Positions 11,448 to 23,782 of a DNA stretch of 64,000 nt are shown here, one piece after another. This stretch comes from Polytrichum commune. Its lineage: Eukaryota; Streptophyta; Polytrichopsida; Polytrichales; Polytrichaceae. The notes beneath the pieces were generated by a model, which saw nothing but the letters and a program-made list of their open reading frames with translations, was not told the origin of the DNA and ran no database searches. Position 1 is the stretch's first letter. Every line of letters starts with the position of its first letter. The stretch is taken from the NCBI GenBank assembly GCA_950295325.1, contig OX485804.1, positions 38,068,001 to 38,132,000 on the forward strand, in the 5' to 3' direction. Both the position numbers and the translations under genes were made by a program.

Positions 11448-12140
11448 AGGTGGAGGAAGAAGCAGGCGGGGGTAGGTGGTGGAGTGGGACGATGACGAGC
11501 CGGTTGCACTGCACTACTACTGACAACCTCTACCTCCTCCTCCTTCTCACGAACACCGTTGTTGCTGCGCATTCTTGGTCCTCGGCATGGCGGAGGACCT
11601 TGGCGCATCAGCAGCAATCGGCCGGAGCTCCCCGTCGCAACAAACTTTGCAACCGAGAGCGAGAGAGAGACCGGCTGACTGACTGGCTGGCAGGCAACGA
11701 GCGAGCGAGCTCACTCCCTTTCTTCTTCCTTCCCTTCTTCCTCCCTCCCTGCCGTTGGTAGCTGGTCACGTGAGCACGGCAATGAGCGAGCCCGCCATAG
11801 CAGCCGAAGCGCGAGCGAGAGGCGAGGGGGAGAGGCGAGGGAGAGAGTGGAAAAAACCGCAGGGGCAGGCGGGCACAGAAAAGCGTTGGGCCTGCGAAGG
11901 AGGCTGGGCAGGGTCGTCGCAAAATGGTGGCCTGCCCCCTGGCCCTGGGCCCCCTTGATTCAAGGAGAGAGACGATGGGAGGGAACGCGTGGGGAACTGC
12001 ACGAGAACTGCAGGGGAGCGCCGGGGAGCGTGGGGCACGCCGAGGGAACGGGAGGAACGGGCAGAAATGGGGGGAACGGTGGGGACGGGAACGGCGTGGG
12101 GGGTGGGGAGCGGCGCCTCTCTGCTTAAATAGCTCCTAGG
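11360..12140 (-). promoter_or_regulatory. GC-rich promoter and 5' leader region of the lectin receptor kinase
   Basis: This is an island of high GC in otherwise AT-rich DNA. On the minus strand, TATTTAA at 12125-12131 is a good TATA box, placing a start site near 12095. The sequence downstream is GA-, CT- and G-rich as in plant leaders. A G-box CACGTG lies at 11767-11772. An ATG in good context (11798 down, reading MAGSLIAVLT before a stop or possible donor) could start the signal-peptide exon, but its splicing cannot be resolved. The assignment to the kinase rests on position and strand. Confidence 0.5.
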
Positions 12141-12259
12141 CCCGGATTTGTGATGATGTCTAGTGTCTAAATTTATGCATTGTGGTCAAGGCAACTATGG
12201 GGAGAACACAATTGAAGCGAGCATGGGGCGTAACTTTGTTAGAGTCACTTTCCATCCGT

Positions 12260-13300
12260 AACTCTAACCACTTCGTTCTTTGCATCCCTTCCCTAGTTCG
12301 TAAAATGTCGGTCAAGGGGGAGAACGAGTGAACAAGGGCTTCATTTCACTTCATTCCATCCGGAAACGATTAAATTATGCCCAAGTTTCTTATGGTCGAT
12401 TCGCACCTTCAAATGTGTCCATGTTGTTTTTGAGTGGACATGCCAAGCGATTTTTGTTGGTGTCTTTGGTTTTTATTTGAATACAAGGAGGCACGTTACC
12501 ACCTGAATCGATATTTATGTCGTGGTTTAACCAGTGCATCCCCTGATAATAATATACAACGTCAGGCAATCCGACGTGAATTTGAGCCCGTTGGCCCTAC
12601 CCTGCTCAAGGATCCCCTTGGTGTAGGGTGGGGTTTACTGCCTACCTTGCGGTGGGTGGGCTCTTGGTGTTTCCATCAAGTAGAGAGAAGATTTCACAAC
12701 CGGGAATCGAACCGCCGACCCCTCTGTTTGGATTTGGGTACCTCTCCACTGTCATCCGGTAGTTTAGGGTCATCTCAGACTGGCATCCCCACATGTGTTA
12801 CCTAGTTCCATCCGGAAGCGATTGAATTATGCCAAAGCTTTCATGGTGAAACACACCTTAAAATGTGTCCATGTCACTCTTAAGTGGTATTCAAAGCGAT
12901 ATTGGTGGTGTGTTTGTTTCTTGTTGGATACAAGGAGACACATTATCACCTATAATCAATAATCATGCCATGGTCTAACTAGTTCATCCTTGCATCGATT
13001 ACCTAGCTTGTAAAATGACAAAGGGTCGGTCAAGGTAACACGAGAGAACAATCGAACTGGGAGTAACTTTATCTCATCTGGAAGCTATTGAATTGTGTTG
13101 AAGTGTTTTACGGTGAACTACACATCCAAATGTATCCATGCCACCCTTCGTGGTCAAGCCAAGCAATTTTGTTGGCATGTTTGTTTCTCAATGAACAAGA
13201 GAAGGCATATTGTCGCCCATAATCGATGATCATCTCATGGCCTCACCTTAGCGTCCTTGCATCCATTATCTAGTTCGTAAAATGTCAGAGAGTCAAACAT
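12260..13300. repeat. Tandem array, about 268-base unit, interrupted by a SINE
   Basis: Repeated landmarks are CTAGTTCGTAAAATG (about 12293, 13010 as a variant, 13268), CCATCCGGAAGCGATTGAATTATG (12355, 12808, 13075 as a variant), AAATGTGTCCATG and GATACAAGGAG. The unit starting near 12798 lacks about 70 bases between TAGTTC and CATCCGG. The unit starting near 12280 contains the SINE at 12544-12782. Spacing is about 268 bases after removing the SINE. Confidence 0.75.
12544..12782 (-). mobile_element. tRNA-derived SINE with 8-bp target duplication
   Basis: The minus strand carries a pol III B box, GGTTCGATTCC (12702-12712), and about 35 bases upstream an A-box-like GGATGACAGTGGAGAGG, the tRNA-like head of a SINE. 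The unrelated body follows and ends in an AT-rich tail (GTTGTATATTATTATCA). Direct repeats GCATCCCC at 12536-12543 and 12783-12790 flank it, and it interrupts a tandem repeat unit whose other copies lack it. These are independent signs of insertion. No tRNA clover-leaf persists outside the head. Confidence 0.75.
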
Positions 13301-13860
13301 CTTGTCCATAAAGTTTTCAAGTGATGTGTATAATTTCTTTCCAATGACCAGTTATGTCTCTTGGTCAAGATGGGGAGAACAGAGTGTAGTATTTATTTGG
13401 AGGAGATCGAATTAAGTTTAATTTATTTTTAAGGGTGAACCATACATCCATGTCACATGATCCAATATAGTGTCTACACATATCTTAATCAATATGTATA
13501 ATAATTCCTTGCAATGGAAACTATGTTAAATGATAGTCATTTGTTGAACATGATTCATGGTCACATGTTGCTCATCCAAGACCATTCTCTAATAATTGTT
13601 GTACTATCTAAATTTTATGCTTTTTAGTCAAAAGAAGGGAGACTACTTTTCAAAGAGAGTATGAACTTGTGATGAGGTTTCTTATGGTGGAGCACGCATT
13701 CAAATGCTCCAACATATCATCTACAAAGTTTTCTTGTTGATGTGTACAACATGTTCACAATGGAAACTACATCAAATAATGGTAGTTGGGAGGACTTCAT
13801 TTGCGGTCACCTATTACTTGCTCAAAGTCCATAAAGTTGTAAAAAAAATATGTTTGAAGT
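13300..13860. repeat. Diverged direct repeats following the tandem array
   Basis: Segments around 13300-13400, 13480-13570 and 13690-13800 share blocks such as AAGTTTTCAAGTGATGTGTA / AAGTTTTCTTGTTGATGTGTA and CAATGGAAACTA-AT-AAAT. They look like degenerated repeats of another unit, with no coding potential. Confidence 0.45.
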
Positions 13861-13929
13861 ACATCTGGACTTATTCACGAATTGTGGACAAAATGAGATT
13901 CATAAATGTGCACTTCTATAGGTGAACCC

Positions 13930-16900
13930 TATGATATAAATGCAACAATTGCTCCTAGATGTGAATTGCATCTCTTGTTGTAGCACATGTTAGTTGCATG
14001 CAAATTACGTCATTTGTGAAAAATATATATAGTTAGAGGGAATATTTGTTCATTTCTTCTCAAATTATATATATATTATTTTCATCATAATCTTCTAATT
14101 TCTTTCTTCAAATAATTTGTTGTTCAATGTACACGTCTCAACCGTGCATAAAATACTCTCAAATAGATTATTAATTTTGGACGAGTCTTCTGTCCATATT
14201 TACATAAATCCTAGTTTTAAGTCAATGTACATGTGGTACAAGGTCATGGACTAATTGTAGATTGGTTCTCAAATCATTTGGCACAAACTCTAATATCCTC
14301 ACATTTCTAACTAAATTTTCCTCCAAGTGCATGAATTTCTTTAGTTGGGGGGGGGATCATGTGGTCAACACATGATGATTATTTATAGCACTATAGTAAT
14401 ATGTAAGGCTTACTTGAAATTAGGAAGGTACCAAGTTGTCCCTAATCAACAATGTTACGCCCACCCAATGGCCTTCATCTAATACATTACGTGTGGAGAG
14501 ATGAAGCAACATGAAGTTATTTGGTATAGATTAGCACAAGCACGTGTCCACAACATTATGCAATTGACTTTGTGCATTGGGTGGGGCTAGGAATAAGCAT
14601 GATTCTATTTGGAATTATACCATGTTTATTCTATCAACACAACACTGCACTAACATATTCAGGTTGGAAAACTCAGGTGAAGCGATGCACTGATATTATT
14701 AGAATGAAACAGTTGACAACAATTAAATAATGTTATGCATGGGGGGCATGGAAAGTTTTTAAGAAAACAACATGAATGACCAAAACCATGGTTTTAGGGG
14801 GTCATGATGGTATAAAAAGGAAATGGAGCATGATAATCATTGGGAGAGGCATGACTCGCAACCATCCGTTGCTTGTTTAAGTCCATGGTCATAATCCAAT
14901 AAGTTTTCTATGGGAGATGTGGAGTAACATCAAAGCATTCTACTATACATTGACACAAATACTTGAGATTCATAAGAAGAATACAAGAAATGGCACCGGA
15001 CAAGTGGGAAAATGGAATTGGGTAATGGGATTGTCATTGGAATAGCTAGGAAGTGTGTGACAAGTGGCACGAAGGGATAAGTGTTGTGTATAGGGAAATG
15101 CATGGACCGAGTGCCCTTTCAATTGTAAGGAACTTTTAAGTGTGGGGTCCTTGAGGGGCTGATCACCCCGGCCAGTTTTAACACCATCCATCGGCATCTC
15201 CGGCTATAATAGTATGAAAACTGGTGGGCCAACATCTATTTCTCAACATAGTCCCCATCAATTTCACAACTGAAACTAGACGAAATTTTTGATGTGATTG
15301 GGGTATGAGAGGGGTGAGAGGGCGTCCTTCGACATGGAATGCACCGGCGCATGTTGTTTCCCTTAGTGCAAATTCGGTGTGCATTATGAGCGGAGCAATG
15401 TTTGAGTGAGGTTGGCCAACTTAGCGGGGTTAGGCCAAAATTCATGAAATCTTATGCTCCAAAACTCCTCCAAATCAAGGGCGAATAAGACCGGACACTT
15501 CTAAGTTAACATCACTTCAACTTTACGTGGGTGGGGGGGGTTGAACCGAACATAACAAGATGGTAACCATGAGGCCTAGGGGCCGTCTATAACGAGTGCC
15601 ATGCTACAATGGACGAATACATGTTTGCCTCGCTAAGTACAATTGTCTACTAGCCTCGAGGCTCAAAGATGCAATATAACACTATGGTCTTTATACTCGC
15701 ATCAAAAATTTCACATCATTTTGAGAAGAGGTGAAAATGGACATTTGAAACTCCTCCTTTCATAGCCGCTAGTTGAGATGGAAAAAAAATGCATCGTAAA
15801 AAGTTTCTCATTAAAATTATCACCGAGCATATTACAATAATTGCACTAAGCCTTATGAAACATCATTATTACGAAGGTCTTTATACATCTATTGTTGAAT
15901 ACATTGTGACATAATGATGAACGTGATACACATGAACACACACATCTCGAAAGTAAGGTGAGATGTCAAGATTAAAGTACGCCACATTATTTCTCCCAAA
16001 AAAATGCATAGCCATTCTATAATAAATCAAAGAGATTGAACCAACAAGGTGACGTATTACGGAGAGTTTCAAGGGCCAACAAGAGGAATGGATTGTTGGG
16101 AGCCTCTTTGAAACAAGGATGCATTCCAAATCTTGTGATGTCTAACATCTAGTTTTCTCCTCCCAATCTTCATCTACCTAACGTGTGAGCCATCTAATGG
16201 GAGAAGAACCTCACACTTTAAGGGCCGGTTTGCAATCGAGAGAGTGAACCAACAAGACGAAGTAAAACAAAATATGTAATTGATGTTGAAATGTGAGATT
16301 GAATTCGAGCTATGTTTTTACTCAAATAACACAAATGACATGTATTTCTATCAAGACATAGGAAAACACTTGCTTGGAGAAGGTGGTATTGTATATATGT
16401 AATATTAAGATGAGTCGTAGTAACGTGTAAGTTTAAGTTGTCACTAACCCACAATAATAGGACAAAGTGACGTAGATGTGAGATAACACCTTCTAACACA
16501 TTAGAGATAGATGTCAGGTTTTATTATGTGTTTTTTTTTTTTTTATCAAGTTGTCATAAAGATGTTGAAATTTGGATTTAAGTGAATATGAATGTAATAC
16601 TTATCTAGGTTCCCCTTGATATTCAATTGGACTCTTAAGCCATTCCTCGAGTACAATTTATGTACTACTAGGCATGGGAAAATTTGATTACAAAAATAAG
16701 AATCCTTTCACAAAAGCGCTCTTGCTATATCCGCTATTTGAGCAACAAAGAAAAAGCCATTAAAACAAGAAACATAATTAAAGTGGTTTTTGCATTGTTG
16801 AGACATGCACATTCCCCCCCCCCCAAAAAAAAGGGAGAGGTGGAAGAAAGTAGAAAATATGATGGAAATTATAATTGACTGTACTTTGAGAAGCAACATG

Positions 16901-17080
16901 TTCATGTAATCATTCAATATTTGTATTGTTTGCAAATAACATAGTGTGTGTATGCAGCTAAACAATCTTGGTTAACACAAGATTTTATGTCCATCAATGT
17001 TTTTAAACACATGCGATGTGTCCAAAAGAGGTCCAAAAGCGTGCATGTACATTTGTATAGGCAAGTGTGTTAGTAAACTT
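13930..17080. other. AT-rich intergenic DNA, nothing recognised
   Basis: There are only short random frames, poly-G runs (about 14347 and 15533) and a poly-T run (about 16532). No gene, RNA or bounded element was seen. Confidence 0.4.
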
Positions 17081-17088
17081 ATAGCCCA

Positions 17089-17231
17089 CCCACATTTACT
17101 GGTGTGGGCCACCAACGAACGGTTCCTACTAGCATTGGTTACATCCAGTGGCTGTCACTAGTCAAAATGAAGCTAAAAATGACCCCTACTAGTAGGAGCC
17201 GTTCATTGGCCACCCACACCAATAAGTGTGG
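17089..17231. mobile_element. Short MITE-like inverted-repeat element
   Basis: A 143-base segment has imperfect inverted ends of about 45 bases. The left end reads CCACATTTACTGGTGTGGGC, then ACGGTTCCTACTAG. The right end, reverse-complemented, reads CCACACTTATTGGTGTGGGT, then ACGGCTCCTACTAG. No target duplication is clear. Confidence 0.5.
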
Positions 17232-17669
17232 ACATGTTATTAGTTGTCTTGGCATCAACTTCATCTATTGTAACCATAATTGTAACCACTAACACACATA
17301 ATGGATTTGTTTACTAAAATCTATAACTACAATATATATATATATATAACACTTGCAATTATGCCCAAAAATGTAATTAGGCCAGGCTTTCCAAAGAAAA
17401 CCTAAAGTTTTAATCCAATCTCAATGTGTATAACAAGTGAATAATATGTGGTGTTATGTCAAGCATGCTTGAGGTTTTAAAGGTTAAATGATGCTCCGAG
17501 TTATATTTCTGAACAATAAATATGTATATAAAATATGGGTTCGAAAACCCTTAGAAATCAAATGTGCCAACTTCAACCCACAAATATTCTTCTTTTAAAT
17601 CCAAGTCCATGAAGTATTGCTTGTCGCAATCTAAAAACATGTTGACAACCATATTCTAAGATATGTGGG

Positions 17670-18050
17670 TCTTATGTGGTCACTCTTCTTAATTGGAGAC
17701 TTGTTTTTTTAGTGGTCAATCTCGAGGTTCGTAATTGAGAATGGACACCAAAAAGCCATGTATTATGGTGAAATTGGACTAGATGTGATCAAAGTATTCA
17801 CAACATTCTAAGTTCAATTCTCAATGCAATTGGGCAGGCCTATGTTGTCACTTAGAGAGGTGAGAATCCTCACTTTGACCTCCTATAACATTTGCAACCC
17901 GGGTTCAATTATGAGACTTGAAATAAAAACTTTGTGATTTATAATTACTAACGGGGTGAGACACTCCCAATATGATATGACCCAACGTCCCATATTGTTT
18001 TTGCAGTCGGAAATGCCCACAATAGGGCCACACACTTTCAAGCATTTGGC
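17670..18050 (+). repeat. Small-LTR-family fragment, long copy
   Basis: One of the most complete copies. It runs from GGTCACTCTTCTTAATTGGA through GGACACCAAAAAGCCATGT, TTCTAAGTTCAATTCTCAAT, CTCACTTTGACCTCCTAT, GAGACTTGAAATAAAAACTTT and GAAATGCCCACAATAGGGCC. The same order recurs at 29785-30140. Confidence 0.6.
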
Positions 18051-18189
18051 GTTAATCATACGCCAATCTTATCCATAAGCATGTATAATCACTCACAGAG
18101 AAATTGCCTATGTGAGCAAAGATTGACTTGAAACAATTAAAAGATGATCATTTCAAGTCAATTGTCATTGTATGTGTGACCACTCAAAG

Positions 18190-19340
18190 AGAAAGAAGGG
18201 AGAGATGGAATTATCACATATGAGCGTGCGTACCTCTCATTCATCCAACATGAAAGCCCTAAATTTGTATGCATCACGGAGGTTACTAAATTTTAGTTGA
18301 TTTGACGCCATAATCTGTTTCAAAAACCCAAATTAGTCGAGTCCTAGTCATTAGAGATGAATCAACCACCAATTTACAAAGGTTCAAGACAATGATATCA
18401 ATGGCAAAACACAAAATGTGTAAGTAAGGATGTTAGTTAGCGGAAGTCGGTGTGAGGATGCATGCTCAAAATACCTACCGAGGGAGAGAGTGAATTGGGG
18501 AATGGGAGGGTCAAAACTCTCATTTATTGTAGACCCCCATACTACAAATTATAACCTAAATTCATCCTTAAGTTGGAGTTGGAAACTTTGAATTCGTCTA
18601 CCTTCTATAAGGTATTCAATGTCATATACACTATTGGCAAACAATCTAAACTAGATGCCTAGAGGTCGAGTAATGCCATGTCCACTAATTGTCAACATTA
18701 CATTGTTTTTTGCCATAAGTGACTCTTTTGAGATTCATAATCATTTATGGTGTGATATTTAGTGTACCACATCAGAGTGCTTGAGATAGTTGAACGTACT
18801 AATGCCAAGTGTCGTGTGTTTTCATTTATAATCAACTTGTTGACCATTGTGTAACCTAAGCATAGATCTCATCATAACTTTGAACATACGAATGCATAAG
18901 ATATTAGTAAGCACACTAGAACATCGAGTTGTTGGCCATTTGTGTAACCTATGACATGCCTCGTAACATGGTAAACAACGTTATCACGCATATGACACTA
19001 AATATTATAAACATTATAATGAACTTGTATTGAGATGAATAAGCAACCAACTTATAGAGGATGGATTTTAACTATTACCCCCCGGTAGGTGTTAGGATAA
19101 CTAAAGTGTCAGTGCGATATCCAAAAATATGTTAGGATGACGATTCTTTCCTCTTTCCAGGAGAGAGAATTATCGTTGACGAGCATACCTCCAAGCCATC
19201 CACCATAGAAACTTGAGCCCTATAGGTTTGTTGTTGTTTCATCTCATATGACCTCGACTAGACTAATCTTGGGTCTTTGGAGCTAATTCCGGTGCAAACC
19301 AACCTCAAAAATATAACCTCCAAGCTGGGTATTAGTTTAG
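18190..19340. repeat. Diverged dispersed repeat related to 43560-43750
   Basis: Segments such as ATAGGTTTGTTGTTG followed by CATCTCATATGAC and GGGTCTTTGGAGCTAATTCC (about 19220-19300) correspond to 43640-43730. The GGGGTCTTTGATACCATTTC block at 33270 is also related. This is probably old retroelement debris without coding sequence. Confidence 0.4.
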
Positions 19341-19589
19341 GGCTTTATGTTGGATGAATCAAAGGTATGCTCATATCCCATAATCCCACACGTCTCTCTT
19401 CCGTTGTGGTTTTCCACATGGGCAAAGTTTGGAAGAAGGGGTAGAAGTTGTAGAAACTAGTCGAGAACGGGAGGTACTAGACCCCATTAGAGATAAGTTT
19501 CTATCACTATTTTAGAATGTGATAATAGGGAACCACAAGTCTTTCTTTCAATCAAATTATCGAATTCACAGTATTCTCTATCTTGGGGA

Positions 19590-20620
19590 GGCTTCCACAT
19601 TGTGCCACTCTAGGGAATTAGTTGGTTTCAAACCATCCTAATGTACTTTTAGCTCGTTAGCCTTTTGACTTCCCGGACTCTATAATCAACTTCATTTTAT
19701 TTCATTAGGAACACTAACATGGTGAATCGGGAGGATCATGAACAATTAACACAATATACCAGCCCCAATGTGGCAAAGAACTTATATAGGTGGGCGTCGG
19801 GGTTGGCAAGTAAGTTGAGTTATTGGGGGGTCGTCGATGGTGAGGGGGCTAACTTAAGAAAAAGAAACAATGGTGGTCTAATTTTGTGGTGTCTAAAAGT
19901 GCTTCTACACTCCGCCACTCTAGAAAGTTAACTAGTTTGAAACCATCGTGATGTACTTTGAGTCCCATTAGCCTTTTGGCTTCCAGGACTCTGAAAACCA
20001 TTTCATTAGGAACACTAGTGAGGAGCAATGGGAACATTATGAGGAAAACGGTGGAGACCAGGGGAGGAGGGTTACATCGGTCAAATCCGATGGTCGAGAG
20101 AGCACAGGCAACGTGGCCTCACCAGAAGCCAGAAGCTGCTTTCATTGCCCATAGACTTCTTCTCGACAAATAGCACAATACATCGGCCCTGGTGTGGCAA
20201 GGACCTTAAATAGGTGGGCGTTGGGGTTGGCAAGTAAGTTAAGCTACTGGGGGGGTGGTGGGGCGTAGGGAAACTCACTTAAAGAAGAGAATTTCCAGTG
20301 GTCTAAATTTGCTGTGCCTAAATAAATGCTTGTGCACTCCGTCACTCTAGAAAACCAACCAGTTTGAAACCATCGTGATGTACTTTCAGCCCCATCAACC
20401 TTTTTGCTCTAAAATCGATTCGATCGGGAACACTAGGGGGGAACAACAACGGGAACATTACGAGGAACGAATAGGCACAACATAAGGGCCCCGGTGTGGC
20501 AAGGAGGTTAAATAGGGGGGGGGGGGCAAGGGGTTGGCAAGTAAGTTAATAAGTTACGAGGGGCGTAGATAGGGGAGAAGGAGGGGAATTTGTGGGTGTC
20601 TAAATTTAAGGCGGGGGGTT
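19590..20620 (+). repeat. Three tandem promoter-like units with TATA boxes
   Basis: Units begin near 19598, 19903 and 20332 with a C-CTCCGxCACTCTAG block, then TTTGAAACCATCGTGATGTA. Each ends with TGGCAAxGAxxTTAAATAGG-type TATA sequences (19781-19790, 20203-20213, 20508-20516), followed about 25 bases later by GGTTGGCAAGTAAGTT, which includes a strong 5' splice-like GTAAGT. Periods are about 420 and 305 bases. The ORFs across them are short and not conserved between units, so the conservation looks regulatory or LTR-like. Confidence 0.6.
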
Positions 20621-20714
20621 CTTCCTCCCAGTTGCCGGGTCGCGGCATGGGGAGAGTGAGGTTGGCTAAATGCGGGCGTGCATTTAATGAGCTTGTACAA
20701 AATACAAGGCCATC

Positions 20715-20775
20715 CATGTATGGCCATGACGTGTGGCATATATATACTCCCCTCCCAATATCATCAACTCCAAAG
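20715..20775 (+). promoter_or_regulatory. Promoter-like element: ACGT box plus TATA
   Basis: TGACGTGTGGC (an ACGT-core bZIP-type site) lies directly before TATATATA (20739-20746). The GTGTGGCA-then-TATA layout repeats that of the three units to the left. A start site would fall near 20770. No gene is evident downstream. Confidence 0.4.
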
Positions 20776-20779
20776 TCGA

Positions 20780-22007
20780 CGGAGGCCGTGTTATCGGTGT
20801 TTTAACTTAAGCTACTCTAGTAGTATAGTCTAGTATAGTATGGAGTAGCGTATCGTACGCTTTACTTCTAATAACTTACCTACCATCCTCTAGACTAGGT
20901 ATAAGGTAAAGTGGGCCTCCAACAGACACATTTAGCTACGCATGGGGGCCACTTTTCCCCCGAATATGTGTTTAACACGCAATTAATACGGGGATGATTA
21001 ACAAACGCAATTCGAGGCCGTAGCGATTTCCCATGTAATCTCGTATGGAGTTTTTTTTCTTCTTCTTTCCCTTCATTTATCAAACTAGAGATTCTCTTTT
21101 CCATTTCTTCTTGATGTGGTCGTATAGGTATGTTGGACTACAAATTACGGCCACGTAGTCTAGTTTTCTTGTTAACGCATGTATCTTTATGGTGCTTGGT
21201 ATTCAATCCGGACTCACGACGCCTAACGAGCCAAATATAGGTGTTTCATTCGGTTAAGTAACCGAATTTGGCATGCTTCCTTGATTTCCAACGCCCAAAT
21301 CTTGGCCCCGATCACTAGAACTTGGAAGATCACATAATTGGGTTGTATTTGATGACGAAGAAGATGCTTGTGTGAGCTTTTAAGTTCAACCCCCGAGTTC
21401 ATGCCACCTAATGAAATGGGGAGGATCAACCGCTAGTTGAAGATGAGCCCGGTTGAAGTTTGAGACTTTGGGAAAATTCACCCAACATTTTGGAGGAGTT
21501 TGTGGAATATGTACCTCGGGTTCTTCAAGGAAAAAACCGGAAGATCGCAACATGTACCGGTCGGAGTTGAAAACACTAGCATTTTGACCGATTATGCCTA
21601 AAAAGGTATAAGGGACTCCAACGTTTCCACATCAACTAAGATGGTTGTTGTGAATCCTTGGCCGATTACAAGTAGTATCTACACACATCATATCGTAGGT
21701 AGAGACATCAACACGTGGTGTTTGTTTGCATCAAATACATTCATAGGGGCCCAAACTTCATGGCGTCTAGGTAGTGAAGCTCTAGTATAAAAAACAAGCC
21801 CCTTATAGCTTGAGGGCCAATTCATGACAAACTATACTACTCCGTTAGACGAATTCGGGGTTTTTGGTGGCATTTTGGAGGTCAATTCAAACTATAATAA
21901 TATAGTTCTCCAACCGTATGATAACTTGTTGTATTCCCACCAATGTTGGACTACTACTATAGATGAATGTATGCTTCTAATACACTATATCAATAGTACT
22001 ACACTAT
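20780..22007. other. Intergenic, nothing recognised
   Basis: Apart from degenerate TAGTATAGTCTAGTATAG repeats near 20817-20840, no gene or bounded element is visible. Confidence 0.35.
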
Positions 22008-22346
22008 GACCTTCCTAATATCATGCATGTGGCAATCGAAGTGCACGTGGTGTCGAGGAGGTCGGTAGTGCATGCATGGAGGTTTGCAGTGTTATCATGG
22101 ATGTGTGATAATAGGGAATTAGTGCAGCATGTGAAGTTATGGAATTACACAAAGTCAACATTGCAATAATGACAATGATGACAACGTGATGTGAGCGCGT
22201 GGTTTGAGTTCTTTGGTTGGATTGTTTTAATGTCAAAACCCATGATATATGGGAGGGAAACATGACACCAAGGGAGATTTATGTTGAGCACATTTGTTCC
22301 CCAAGGTTTCGGGATATAAGAGAGGAGTGACATGGCGGAGGTTAGG
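22008..22346 (+). mobile_element. MITE-like repeat, family A copy 1
   Basis: Homologous along its length to 26240-26570 (shared blocks TAATATCATGC, GATAATAG-GAATTA, ACACAAAGTCAACATTGCAA, GTTTCGG-ATATAAGAGA). The ends are inverted: ACCTTCCTAATATCATG on the left and, reverse-complemented from the right, AACCTCCGCCATGTCA. Confidence 0.55.
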
Positions 22347-22689
22347 TTGTATCACATAACTTATTTAACTAGTATTAAAGTTGCAATATCAATCAAATCT
22401 TGATACATGTTTTGTTAGGTATCACAAGATGAGAGGATTTTTGCACACCCAAGTTATGGGTCAATAGCATCCTAATGCCGTGTTGATCTAAGGTAAGTAA
22501 TACATGTGTAAAAAGGTGTTTAGATGGTATATTGACCCAAATGGTATCAAAATTAGAATACTCTCAAATACCCGTACCCTATAATTCTAGAAGCCCATTA
22601 AATTTACCCAAGTGGTATCAAAAGATAATGACACCATGCCATCATTGGTTTTTCTTGACTTCCCAATGGCCACGTTTATGACTTCAGGT

Positions 22690-22940
22690 ATATGGTTGTT
22701 TTTCGGTTACTTTTCTTAATCGGACACTTTACTTATGTTTGATTGGTGTGTGGTTAGTGAGGATCAAAGAGCAAACACCATAGAACCACATATCTAAATG
22801 AGATTGGACTACGTTTATAAAATTCGATCAACCAAGGCACACTCAATAATGTACACACCTAAGAGGACCCATGTATTCACATTAAAAATCAACAAACATG
22901 CACTTCCAATGAGCTTAACTCAATTAGGGGAAGTCCGATT
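22690..22940 (+). repeat. Small-LTR-family fragment
   Basis: Carries TTACTTTTCTTAATCGGACA, the AGATTGGACTACG block and a diverged right part ending CGATTTTTGATC. It pairs most closely with 25025-25260. Confidence 0.45.
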
Positions 22941-23075
22941 TTTGATCTAGTTTCTATGGATGTTTCATCAAAGATTTGCTAATGTAACACAAGTTTGAGG
23001 ATGTAACTATGACCAATACAAGACAAAGAACTAGAAAACCCAAACCAAATACGCAACATGCACATACCACCCTTA

Positions 23076-23630
23076 GGGGTTGTTTGCAACACGGACCATG
23101 AAGTCGTCCCAAGGCCCTGTAAAATATGTGGCTGGACGTTGAACTCGTCCTAGGACCACTTCGGTTTACACCAAGGGAAAAATGTCAGAGTGCCCATGGA
23201 GTTCCAAGTCCCCAAAAGACATATTTTAAGACCTACATTATCCACTAACATGGTCCAACGGGTCTTGTGGTGGGAGAGACAAAAGACGTGCTCTTATAGA
23301 AAAAGGCAGAATACGTTGTTATAATAAAATTTTAATGATTTTTTTTGGAGAATATAAGATAAAGACAAAGCAAAGACAAGATTGTGGTCAAACTTGATTT
23401 TATTTTATTTTCAAAACCGCCCTTTTTGGACATACCTTTTTAAAAAATGAACACATTCGTTTTTATGGTGCAATGGTCAATCCTCTTGGTCCACATTTGG
23501 TTTACACCTAGTGAGGGACCCAAAAACTCCGTTGAATTTATTTAGAAAAGAATTGGACCAAGGAAGTTGGACCATGAAAAAAGACCGTCTTCCATAGTCC
23601 GACTTCGTGGTCCATGGTGTAAAGCGGCCC
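23076..23630 (+). mobile_element. PIF/Harbinger-type MITE, family B copy 1
   Basis: TTA duplications (23073-23075, 23631-23633) flank inverted ends. The left starts GGGGTTGTTTGCAACACGG, and the reverse-complemented right starts GGGCCGCTTTACACCATGG; both continue ACCA-GAAGTCG. G-rich ends with a TTA/TAA target fit the PIF/Harbinger (Tourist) group. No transposase is encoded. Confidence 0.7.
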
Positions 23631-23782
23631 TTAGACCACCACCCACGTAGCTTGAGCCCACTCGGGGGCGGTGCGTGAGGCCGGGGAGCTTGGGTCCACA
23701 TTAAATAAGCCACTAACGAGACACACATTGAACACGTTATAAAGGGCGTGGAGTTATGAGCCTCCTTTTAAGCCTATAAGTG

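Noticed and set aside
11492-11761. Plus-strand frame MTSRLHCTTT... with a leucine-rich stretch (NLYLLLLLTNTVVAAHS) like a signal peptide
   Set aside because: It comes from a CT-rich repeat in the leader region (CTCCTCCTCCTTCTC), continues into low-complexity arginine-rich sequence, lies antisense to the receptor promoter and has no downstream exon.
12702-12712. B-box-like GGTTCGATTCC suggesting a tRNA gene
   Set aside because: No clover-leaf can be formed with the flanks, and target duplications show it is a SINE head rather than a tRNA gene.
20508-20530. TTAAATAGGGGGGG resembling a plant rDNA pol I start site
   Set aside because: No external spacer or 18S sequence follows, and the sister units have ordinary TATA-like sequence without the G run.
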